Shown here: positions 43,587-51,809 of the stretch, in pieces
Layout of the letters: each line of letters starts with the position of its first letter
Position numbering within the stretch: the first letter of the stretch is position 1
NCBI RefSeq assembly: GCF_021502655.1
Contig: NZ_JAKFFT010000002.1
Span: forward strand, 992,001-1,056,000
DNA length: 64,000 bases
DNA from: Dyadobacter sp. CY347
Lineage (GTDB): Bacteria; Bacteroidota; Bacteroidia; Cytophagales; Spirosomataceae
Reading direction: 5' to 3'
Notes under the pieces: model-generated
The model's database searches: none
The model's input: only the letters and a program-made list of their open reading frames with translations
Told to the model about the DNA's origin: nothing
Made by a program: the position numbers and the translations under genes

Positions 43587-43594
43587 CAAAGCTA
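43587..43594 (-). promoter_or_regulatory. -7 element for leftward riboswitch transcript
   Basis: TAGCTTTG on the minus strand is an exact TAnnTTTG match, about 27 bases before the aptamer. No clear -33 TTG is seen. Confidence 0.5.
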
Positions 43595-43627
43595 GATGTT
43601 TTTAATTTACATTGTTAACATTTACCA

Positions 43628-43635
43628 TATCTTTG
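43628..43635 (+). promoter_or_regulatory. -7 element for rightward riboswitch transcript
   Basis: TATCTTTG is an exact TAnnTTTG match, about 40 bases before the second aptamer. A TTG lies 13 bases upstream, shorter than the usual spacing. It faces away from the leftward promoter 34 bases off. Confidence 0.55.
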
Positions 43636-43676
43636 CGCCCTTTACGAGTTCTTTACTTTATTTTTTTCCAACAGAA

Positions 43677-43832
43677 ATAGGTTTTACTAACCAGTAAATT
43701 AATAGGGAATCGTGTGAGAATCACGAGCTGTCGCGCAACTGTAAGTAACGCAAAAGTTTATATCAGAAGATGTCCACTGGGAGCAATTCCGGGAAGGACG
43801 ATGTAAATGTTACAAGTCAGGAGACCTGCCTT
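43677..43832 (+). promoter_or_regulatory. Cobalamin riboswitch, rightward
   Basis: A second AdoCbl aptamer on the plus strand: GGGAATCGTGTGAGAATCACGAGCTGTCGCGCAACTGT is split over conserved elements (43704-43741), then GTCCACTGGG as the B12 box, TTCCGGGAAGG, and AGTCAGGAGACCTGCC closing P1. It is followed by a GGTTTTG/CAAAACC hairpin at 43894-43915 that may be part of the expression platform. It precedes the TonB receptor at 44015 and the cobalamin operon. Confidence 0.9.
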
Positions 43833-44014
43833 TTTTCAAAGTTGACGATGCTTTCGCGGGATGAAGCAAGTCGGTCCGGATATCTGTTTTTGCGGTTTTG
43901 CTAACCCACAAAACCAACAGGCGTGCTCCTGCAAGACATTCTGCCTTCCGCTTCTGATTGCATCGTAAAAATGCTGCAAGGGACTTTTAACTCATCTAAT
44001 CATCAGTTAAAAGT

Positions 44015-46180
44015 ATGCAAACATTTACGAACCGCTGTTCGCGAACTAACAGCGCCAGAATTACCAATTTAAAACTTCAATTGTCCGCATCGTTGCTGCT
44101 GATAACAGCCGCAAGTTATGGGCAAACGCAGGATCACAAGGACACGCTCACCAGCACAAAAGACCTTTCCGAAGTCGTGATCAGCAGGGCAAAGCAACAA
44201 GCTTTCTCCGGGGTCAACAAGATCAATGTTCCACTGCGCGACCTGCCCATTACCACATCCAATGTTTCGGTAAAAACGATCGAGCAGCGGGGTGTTGATG
44301 ATCTGGGAGAGGCCATGAAAAACACGACCGGTGTGCGGGCCAATAACACCTATGGCGGCTTTCAGCATTTCACAGTTCGCGGGTTTGCAAACTTCGTTTT
44401 ACTAATCGATGGTGTGCGCGATGAACGCCACAACATTTCCACGAGTGCGCCCAACACGAACTTGGCTAATGTTGAATCCATAGAAGTTTTGAAAGGCCCC
44501 GCTTCGGTTCTTTTTGGACATTCTGCCCTTGGTGGAATTATTAACATTGTTAGAAAACGACCAACCGCTGATTTTAAGGCTGATTTCTCTGCAAGCTACG
44601 GAACTTTCAACACCAGACGCATGCGCGCAGGAGCAGGCGGAGCGATCAATGACAAGCTGCGTTACCGGGTTGATTTTGGCATGTCGGATACGGACGGTTA
44701 CCGCCAATCCGGCTCAAATACGAACAATGGTTACTTAGCGCTCGAATACGCGCCAACCAGTAAAGACCTGTTTTATCTGACGATCGGGGCGAACAAAGAT
44801 ATCTATGACACGGATGCTGGAATCCCGGTTTTGGAAGGAAGCAAAGTTGCACCGGGGATGAATGTGAACACGCGTTACAACGATCCGCAGGATTTTCTCA
44901 AACATACGCGCTATGATTTCCAGCTGAAATACACCCGCCAGCTTGCAAGCAATCTGCGCTTGTCCAATCAGCTTTCTTACTATGATGATAACATCAATTA
45001 TTTTTCAACTGAAGAGCTGAGTTTAAATGCAACCCAGGATTCTCTGACTCGCTCGTTTCCCTTTTACTTCAATCACTTGACGAAGCCATGGCAGAACCAG
45101 CTGGAACTGACCTATGACTTCATTACAGGAAATGTTGAGCACAAGTTACTGGCCGGATATTCGGTGAGCATCCTTGACCGGAAAACGTATAATGGCGATG
45201 TTTTCGGACCTGGATTGAATGCGACAATTCCATTTAACAATCCCATTTTGAACCAAGGTTACCTCGGCATTGAAGACTACAATTACCGCGCGACCATGGA
45301 GAATGTGCACGGGATTTATTTACAGGATTTCGTCCGTTTTTCAGATAAATTAAAAGGTCTGGCCGGGCTGCGTTACGATATTTTTGACGGCACTTATTAT
45401 ACCAATAAAGTGGATGCGGACCGGAACATTACCGAGCACGGCGTGAAATCCAGCATTTCAAAATCAGCACTGACTTACCGTCTTGGATTGGTGTATCAAC
45501 CCGTCGAGCCGCTGTCCGTGTATGCCTCTTACTCTACCTACTTTAAGCCTTCCCGCCGCGTGGCACCGAATGGTGAAACGTTTGATCCTGAGACTGGTTA
45601 CCAAGGTGAAATCGGCAGCAGACTGGAAATCTCGCGCAGATGGGCGGGTAATGTTTCACTTTATTATATGCGCAAAAACAACCAGGTCGAAGCCCTGCCA
45701 GGCGGCGTTTTCCGCAGGATCGGATCAGCGGAATCGAAAGGTTTTGAATTTGAAGTCCAGGGCAATCCTGCACCTGGATTAGATATCAATGCAGGTTACA
45801 CATTGACCAAAGCCAAATATCTGCAACATGCTGGCGGAGAGGTGAATCCTGTTGCGGGTAAGGTTGCTTCGTTTGCCCCAGAAAACATGCTGAATGCGTG
45901 GGTCAATTATGAAATTCAAAATGGCGCGATCAAAGGACTAAGCGTCGGCGCGGGCGCTAATTATATGGATGAAACATTCACAAACAGCTCCAATTCTTTC
46001 GCATTGCCAGCTTATACGGTCATTGATGCAGCTTTGGGTTATCGCGTCGGACGCATTGGCATCCGGTTGAATGTGAACAATTTATTCAATGAAAAATATT
46101 TCGCCAACGCCATTTTTGCCAATCAATTTTCGCCCGGCGCGACGCGGAATCTTTTGGTTAGTGTGAAGTATAGTTTGTAG
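44015..46180 (+). CDS. Siderophore-type TonB-dependent receptor in B12 operon
   Basis: A 721-residue outer-membrane receptor. A long N-terminal leader ends in a signal segment (LQLSASLLLITAASYGQ). The plug (LPITTSNVSVKTIEQRG, TVRGF, VESIEVLKGPASVLFGHSALGGIINIV) matches the FhuE/FpvA siderophore-receptor class rather than BtuB, and the barrel ends RNLLVSVKYSL. Control by the upstream cobalamin riboswitch and position before cob genes point to uptake of a corrinoid or a cobalt chelate, not iron. Its stop is 27 bases before the cbiA/cobB start. Confidence 0.87.
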   Translation: MQTFTNRCSRTNSARITNLKLQLSASLLLITAASYGQTQDHKDTLTSTKDLSEVVISRAKQQAFSGVNKINVPLRDLPITTSNVSVKTIEQRGVDDLGEAMKNTTGVRANNTYGGFQHFTVRGFANFVLLIDGVRDERHNISTSAPNTNLANVESIEVLKGPASVLFGHSALGGIINIVRKRPTADFKADFSASYGTFNTRRMRAGAGGAINDKLRYRVDFGMSDTDGYRQSGSNTNNGYLALEYAPTSKDLFYLTIGANKDIYDTDAGIPVLEGSKVAPGMNVNTRYNDPQDFLKHTRYDFQLKYTRQLASNLRLSNQLSYYDDNINYFSTEELSLNATQDSLTRSFPFYFNHLTKPWQNQLELTYDFITGNVEHKLLAGYSVSILDRKTYNGDVFGPGLNATIPFNNPILNQGYLGIEDYNYRATMENVHGIYLQDFVRFSDKLKGLAGLRYDIFDGTYYTNKVDADRNITEHGVKSSISKSALTYRLGLVYQPVEPLSVYASYSTYFKPSRRVAPNGETFDPETGYQGEIGSRLEISRRWAGNVSLYYMRKNNQVEALPGGVFRRIGSAESKGFEFEVQGNPAPGLDINAGYTLTKAKYLQHAGGEVNPVAGKVASFAPENMLNAWVNYEIQNGAIKGLSVGAGANYMDETFTNSSNSFALPAYTVIDAALGYRVGRIGIRLNVNNLFNEKYFANAIFANQFSPGATRNLLVSVKYSL

Positions 46181-46207
46181 CATCAAATAGTGGCAAACAA
46201 AAAAATC

Positions 46208-47524
46208 ATGAAATCACACTTCCTCATCTCCGCACCATCAAGCAACTCGGGTAAAACGACAGTTACCCTGGGCTTGCTGCGCGCGCTCAGCAAGCGGGGA
46301 TTAAAAGTGCAGCCATTCAAATGCGGCCCGGACTACATTGACCCCCTTCACCACACGCATGCATCGGGAAATGTGAGCATCAATCTGGACACATTCATGG
46401 CTTCCAAAAGTCATGTGCAGGAACAATATCAGTCATATTCGCAAGCTGCGGATGTGTCAGTTACGGAAGGTGTCATGGGTTTGTTTGACGGGGCGCACAA
46501 AATGAAAGGCAGCAGCGCAGAAATTGCGGAACTGCTCCATATTCCCGTAATCCTCGTCATGGATGCCCGTTCAATGGCCTATTCCGTTGCGCCGCTGCTG
46601 TTTGGTTTGAAAAATTTCAGAAAGGAAATCAATGTTGCAGGCGTGATTTTCAATTTCGTCAATACAGCCTCACATTATAGTTTTTTAAAGGATGCATGCG
46701 CGGATGTGGGCATCGAGCCGCTGGGTTATTTGCCAAAAAATGAAGAACTAAAAATTCCTTCTCGACATTTAGGACTGCACATTTCCGAAGAGACAGATTA
46801 TGAAGCGATTATTGAAAATGCAGCATGTGCAATAGCAGAATCTGTTGACCTGGATCGCTTGTTAGAAATTACAAAAGCTGACAAGCAGGAAGCCGTTAGC
46901 AAACCCATTTTTTTACCAAAGCAAAACCAAAAAATAGCCATTGCCCGAGACGAAGCATTTGCATTTACTTACCATCAGAACATTCGGGTTTTATCCTCTT
47001 TGGGTCAAATAGAATGGTTCAGTCCGCTGCATGATTCTGTTATGCCGACTGCTGATTTCTTGTATTTGCCGGGCGGCTATCCGGAATTATACGCAGATGA
47101 GCTAAGCCAAAACCACAGCATGCGCCAAAGCATTCAAGACTATTGCGAAAACGGCGGACTGACTTATGCTGAATGCGGGGGATTAATGTATTTGGGTGAA
47201 AATTTGACAAACTCCCAGGGAGAAAAATTTGCGATGGCCGATGTATTAAAATGCAGCACGACTATGCAAAACACGAAGATGACGCTCGGTTATCGCACTG
47301 CGCAATGGGCGGATTTGGAATACAAAGGTCACGAGTTTCATTACTCGGATTTTGAAACAAATGACCTGGGAAATCTGCCGATACAATGCCGAAATGCAAA
47401 GGGCATTGAAACAGACACCAAGCTTTACAGACACAAAAACACCTTCGCCTCTTACATGCACGTGTACTGGGGTGAAAACGGAAACTTCATCAAAAAACTG
47501 CTGAAACTGAGCGCTAACAGCTGA
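46208..47524 (+). CDS. cobB: Cobyrinate / hydrogenobyrinate a,c-diamide synthase
   Basis: A 438-residue CbiA/CobB enzyme that uses ATP and glutamine to amidate the a and c side chains of the corrin ring. The N-terminal domain has the P-loop SAPSSNSGKTT (8-18) and the KCGPDYIDP and VEGVMGLFDG motifs (here VTEGVMGLFDG); the C-terminal GATase domain has the nucleophile Cys near 324 in YAECGGLMYL and a late His in HEFHYSD. The ATG at 46208 gives the standard start; a GTG at 46190 is also in frame. Presence of CobN next door suggests the late-cobalt-insertion route, hence the name cobB over cbiA. Confidence 0.95.
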   Translation: MKSHFLISAPSSNSGKTTVTLGLLRALSKRGLKVQPFKCGPDYIDPLHHTHASGNVSINLDTFMASKSHVQEQYQSYSQAADVSVTEGVMGLFDGAHKMKGSSAEIAELLHIPVILVMDARSMAYSVAPLLFGLKNFRKEINVAGVIFNFVNTASHYSFLKDACADVGIEPLGYLPKNEELKIPSRHLGLHISEETDYEAIIENAACAIAESVDLDRLLEITKADKQEAVSKPIFLPKQNQKIAIARDEAFAFTYHQNIRVLSSLGQIEWFSPLHDSVMPTADFLYLPGGYPELYADELSQNHSMRQSIQDYCENGGLTYAECGGLMYLGENLTNSQGEKFAMADVLKCSTTMQNTKMTLGYRTAQWADLEYKGHEFHYSDFETNDLGNLPIQCRNAKGIETDTKLYRHKNTFASYMHVYWGENGNFIKKLLKLSANS

Positions 47525-47525
47525 T

Positions 47526-50500
47526 ATGAAAGAAATCAAACGCCAACGAATTACCCGTGCAGACGGCAAGTCAATCAACCTCGTGCAGCGCAGGGGACAT
47601 TTGTCGTATTGCTATAACGCATGCTGCTGCGGGCGGGTGGATAGGGGATATGCGCCCGTTCCGGTGGAGCTTTACAAAAGCGAGTGGCTCAAACGCAAGC
47701 TTCGCAACAAGGTGCACATGACCAAAGGCGGGTGCCTGGGTCCGTGTACACTGGCGAATGTAGTGACGCTGCTCTTCGACGGACATTCGGTCTGGTTTCA
47801 TTCCATTAATAACGACTGGCAGATCCTGGCAATTTTTGATTACATCGAAAGCATGGTCCAGGCCGACCGCTATCTCGTGCCACCCGCCGACCTGGCGGAA
47901 TATGTATTTCAATTTTACACCTGGAAAGGCTCTGAGAACGCCACATTAGCCGGACTTGTCGCCCAGCCGACAGAAGGGATCGTCTTTCTAACCCATGCGG
48001 ATACGGATCTTTTAGCGTTGGACCGCGCTTTACAAGTTTTGCCCGAAGATTTCCCTAAAACAATGGGCATGAGCCTTACAGGCATCAGAAGCGAAGAACA
48101 AATGGCGCAGCTCCTGGAACGTGAACTGGCTGAGGCAAAGATCATTATCGTGCGGATTCACGGCAGGTTAAGCACAATTCCGGGATTCAGCCAGCTGGTT
48201 AATCTGGCTAAGCAGCGTGAGCAATATCTGATCGTCGTAAGTGGAACCGGAGAATTGAACCCGGAATTTACGGCCGTTTCCACAGTCACGCCCGATGTTT
48301 TGCAGGAAACATTGCATTACTTAAATGCAGGCGGTTATGCCAATTTGTTTTCACTATTGTGCTATCTGTCAGACCATTTGCTCATTACAGGCTTCGGAGC
48401 CGAGCGGCCTGCCGCACTGCCCGAGCACGGCATTTATCATCCCGATTTACCGGAAAATGCAGACATGGCGGATTGGCTTAAATATTACAATCCGTCGCTG
48501 CCGACGGCTGGATTAACATTCTATCGCGCACATTGGATCAGCGGAAATACGAGTTTCGTTGACACAATGATCCGCTCGCTGGAAGACCGGCAGATGAATG
48601 TGCTTCCTGTTTTTACATCTTCTCTAAAATCCATAGATCCGCAAACGGGCAAACCACAGGCATTTCAGTATTTTCAAGAGCCTGTGAAGCTCGATGTGCT
48701 GGTCAACACGATATCTTTTGCCATGACGGACGTTCAGCCTGCGGGGATGGTTAGCAAACCGCAAACATCTCTGACAGCGCTGGACGTGCCGATCTTACAA
48801 GCCATTACGAGCGGCATGAGCCGCGGTCCGTGGGAAACTTCTTCGCGCGGTCTGAATCCTTTGGACACCGCGATGAATGTCGCCATTCCCGAATTCGATG
48901 GCCGGATTATCACCGTGCCCGTTTCATTTAAGGAAAAGGGCATGAGCAGCAAAGGTTATCTGGCAGTGGAAGATCGCGTGGATCGGGTCGCTGGATTAGC
49001 AGCGCGTTTTGCGAGGCTGCGACATTTGCCCAATAGCAAAAAACGCATTGCTTTTATTTTTACAAATTCAAATACAAAAGCTTCGCAAGTCGGAAATGCA
49101 GTGGGGCTGGATGCGCCGGCTTCGTTGATGAATATTCTAGGTGCGATGCAAGCGGAGGGTTATCAGATCAACAATCTGCCCGGGTCAGGAACTGCATTAA
49201 TCCATGAACTCATCGACCGCTGCTCCTATGACGAAAATTATCTGACCCCGCAGCAACTTGCCCTGGCGCCAGGCCGCGTTGCGATTGACCAATACAAGGA
49301 TTGGTTTGAAGAACTGCCCGAAAAAGCACGGCAAAAAATGACCAAACAATGGGGGCCGCCGCCGGGTGAAACTTATTTGCATGATGAGCACATTGCATTG
49401 GCCGGACTCGATCTGGGGAATGCATTCGTAGCGCTGCAACCGCCCCGCGGCTACGGCATGGACCTGGACGCCATTTACCACCAGCCCGACTTGCCGCCGA
49501 CGCATCATTACTATGCATTATACCGCTGGCTGCGCGACGACTGGCAGGCTGACGCGATCGTGCATGTAGGTAAGCATGGCACATTGGAATGGCTGCCGGG
49601 CAAAGGGATCGGGTTGTCAGAAAATTGCTTTCCGGATGCGTTTCTGGCCGATATGCCGCTGTTTTATCCGTTTATTATCAATGATCCGGGTGAAGGATCG
49701 CAGGCCAAACGCCGTGCACATGCAGTGGTTGTGGACCATTTGATGCCGCCGATGACTTCGGCAGACACCTATGGCGAACTCGCGCAGCTTACCCAGCTCG
49801 TGGACGAATATTATCAGGTCGAGAGTCTGGACCCGGCGAAGTTGCCTTTGCTGCAAAGACAGATTTGGGAGCTTATCAAACAAACCAACTTCGACGCCGA
49901 CCTATCGGCCATGCTCAGCCGTGACCATGGTGATCATAAACACGATTGGGATGATGAAATGACGCCAGAAGGCGTGCCGGTCAGCATTGCAGAGATGGAT
50001 GGAAAAGATGTGGCGCATTTGATTGAGGACATTGATGGCTATTTGTGCGAATTGGGCGCGGCACAGATCCGAAACGGTCTGCATACTTTGGGCGAAATGC
50101 CGCTTGGACAGTCGCTCGTCGATACACTGCAATCGCTGACTAGGTTACCAAATTCGGATGTGCCCGGATTGCAGTCCGAAATGGCGGCATTGTTTGATAT
50201 CGATTTGGAAAATGTTTTGTCCAAAAAAGGGGAGCGTTTAATGAACGTTTCTCCACTATTACAGCAACTCGCAGGCCGCCCGATTCTGACGGGCTCGGAT
50301 GCGCTGGATACATTTGACGAGCTGTCGGAGCATTTGTTTTCTTTATTAAAAAAATATGAATTCAATGCTGATTCGATTGATCAAACATTATTTGAAACAC
50401 TGAACATCTTGCCTGATGATCGGAAGATCGCTGGAATAAAGAAAATCCTTTACTTCGTCTGCAAACATTTGGTGCCTAATCTGGCAAGAACTGAAGACGA

Positions 50501-51809
50501 AATTCATAATCTATTGCATGGGCTTAGCGGTGGTTATGTTCCTGCCGGCCCCAGCGGCGCACCGACCCGTGGAATGGCGCACATTTTGCCGACGGGGCGC
50601 AATTTTTACGCAGTCGATCCAAGGGTTTTACCCTCAAAAGCCGCCTGGGAAGTGGGCCAGCAGCTTGCTAAGGAAGTGCTCGACCGGCATTTGAAAGAAA
50701 CCGATCGCTATCCGACGCGGGTGGGCATCAGCATTTGGGGGACGAGCGCCATGCGTACACATGGCGACGATGTGGCCGAAGTGCTTGCGTTGCTGGGCGT
50801 CCGGCCTGTTTGGCAAGCTGAAAGCCGCAGGATTACAGGTGTGGAAATGATCCCGCTTTCAGGGCTTGGCCGTCCGCGCATTGATGTCACCATTCGCATC
50901 AGCGGCTTCTTCCGCGACGCATTTCCGCATTTGATCGAACTGATGGATGAGGCGGTGCAAATGGTGATTTCAGCCGATGAGCCGTTGGCTGAAAACTTTG
51001 TGCGAAAACATTATCTGGAAGACCTTATTGATTTACAAAAAAATAATAGCCTTTCCACCGACGAAGCCGAAGAACGTGCCGGTTACCGGATCTTCGGCGC
51101 AGCGCCGGGAAGTTATGGCGCGGGAATCCTGCCGCTTATCGACGAACGAAACTGGGAATCTGACGCTGATTTTGCAAAAGCTTATCTGAATTGGGGCGGC
51201 TATGCGTATTCGCGAAGTGCTGCTGGCGTGGACGCCCGACAAGAATTCAGCAATCAGCTTGCAGGCGTCGAAATTGCCCTGCACAACCAGGATAACCGCG
51301 AACATGACATTTTCGACAGCGACGATTATCTGCAATTTCACGGCGGCATGATTGCCACCATCCGCAACCTCACCGGCAAGCAGCCGCGCCACTATTTCGG
51401 CGATTCCCAGGACCCGGCCCGACCCGTTGTCAGGGATTTGAAAGAAGAAACATTGCGCGTTTTCCGGACACGGGTCATTAATCCCAAATGGATTGAAAGC
51501 ATCAAAAAACATGGCTACAAAGGTGGTTTGGAACTGACGGCAACGGTGGATTATCTCTTCGGCTACGACGCCACGGCAAATGTTGTGGATGACTGGATGT
51601 ATGAAAAAGTGGCGGAAAGCTATGCATTAGACAGTGCTATGCAGGATTTTTTAGCCCAAAGCAATCCCTGGGCATTGCACGCCATTTCTGAGCGACTGCT
51701 GGAAGCCGTGCAGCGCGGGATGTGGGCGGCGCCTTCGAAAGCGGTTTTGGAGGGGTTAAAAGAATTGTATTTAAATAGTGAAGCAGCCGTAGAAACCAGA
51801 ACAGAATAA
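47526..51809 (+). CDS. cobN: Cobaltochelatase CobN with N-terminal [2Fe-2S]-like domain
   Basis: A 1427-residue large subunit of the ATP-dependent cobaltochelatase, which inserts Co2+ into hydrogenobyrinic acid a,c-diamide. The CobN body runs from about residue 130, with HVGKHGTLEWLPGKG, YPFIINDPGEGSQAKRRAHA and PTRVGISIWGTSAMRTHGDD as family landmarks. The first about 100 residues are extra: Cys 29, 33, 34, 35 (CYNACCCGR) and Cys 70, 74 (GGCLGPC), a thioredoxin-like [2Fe-2S] ferredoxin pattern. It starts two bases after the cobB stop and its stop overlaps the next ATG by one base. Confidence 0.95.
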   Translation: MKEIKRQRITRADGKSINLVQRRGHLSYCYNACCCGRVDRGYAPVPVELYKSEWLKRKLRNKVHMTKGGCLGPCTLANVVTLLFDGHSVWFHSINNDWQILAIFDYIESMVQADRYLVPPADLAEYVFQFYTWKGSENATLAGLVAQPTEGIVFLTHADTDLLALDRALQVLPEDFPKTMGMSLTGIRSEEQMAQLLERELAEAKIIIVRIHGRLSTIPGFSQLVNLAKQREQYLIVVSGTGELNPEFTAVSTVTPDVLQETLHYLNAGGYANLFSLLCYLSDHLLITGFGAERPAALPEHGIYHPDLPENADMADWLKYYNPSLPTAGLTFYRAHWISGNTSFVDTMIRSLEDRQMNVLPVFTSSLKSIDPQTGKPQAFQYFQEPVKLDVLVNTISFAMTDVQPAGMVSKPQTSLTALDVPILQAITSGMSRGPWETSSRGLNPLDTAMNVAIPEFDGRIITVPVSFKEKGMSSKGYLAVEDRVDRVAGLAARFARLRHLPNSKKRIAFIFTNSNTKASQVGNAVGLDAPASLMNILGAMQAEGYQINNLPGSGTALIHELIDRCSYDENYLTPQQLALAPGRVAIDQYKDWFEELPEKARQKMTKQWGPPPGETYLHDEHIALAGLDLGNAFVALQPPRGYGMDLDAIYHQPDLPPTHHYYALYRWLRDDWQADAIVHVGKHGTLEWLPGKGIGLSENCFPDAFLADMPLFYPFIINDPGEGSQAKRRAHAVVVDHLMPPMTSADTYGELAQLTQLVDEYYQVESLDPAKLPLLQRQIWELIKQTNFDADLSAMLSRDHGDHKHDWDDEMTPEGVPVSIAEMDGKDVAHLIEDIDGYLCELGAAQIRNGLHTLGEMPLGQSLVDTLQSLTRLPNSDVPGLQSEMAALFDIDLENVLSKKGERLMNVSPLLQQLAGRPILTGSDALDTFDELSEHLFSLLKKYEFNADSIDQTLFETLNILPDDRKIAGIKKILYFVCKHLVPNLARTEDEIHNLLHGLSGGYVPAGPSGAPTRGMAHILPTGRNFYAVDPRVLPSKAAWEVGQQLAKEVLDRHLKETDRYPTRVGISIWGTSAMRTHGDDVAEVLALLGVRPVWQAESRRITGVEMIPLSGLGRPRIDVTIRISGFFRDAFPHLIELMDEAVQMVISADEPLAENFVRKHYLEDLIDLQKNNSLSTDEAEERAGYRIFGAAPGSYGAGILPLIDERNWESDADFAKAYLNWGGYAYSRSAAGVDARQEFSNQLAGVEIALHNQDNREHDIFDSDDYLQFHGGMIATIRNLTGKQPRHYFGDSQDPARPVVRDLKEETLRVFRTRVINPKWIESIKKHGYKGGLELTATVDYLFGYDATANVVDDWMYEKVAESYALDSAMQDFLAQSNPWALHAISERLLEAVQRGMWAAPSKAVLEGLKELYLNSEAAVETRTE

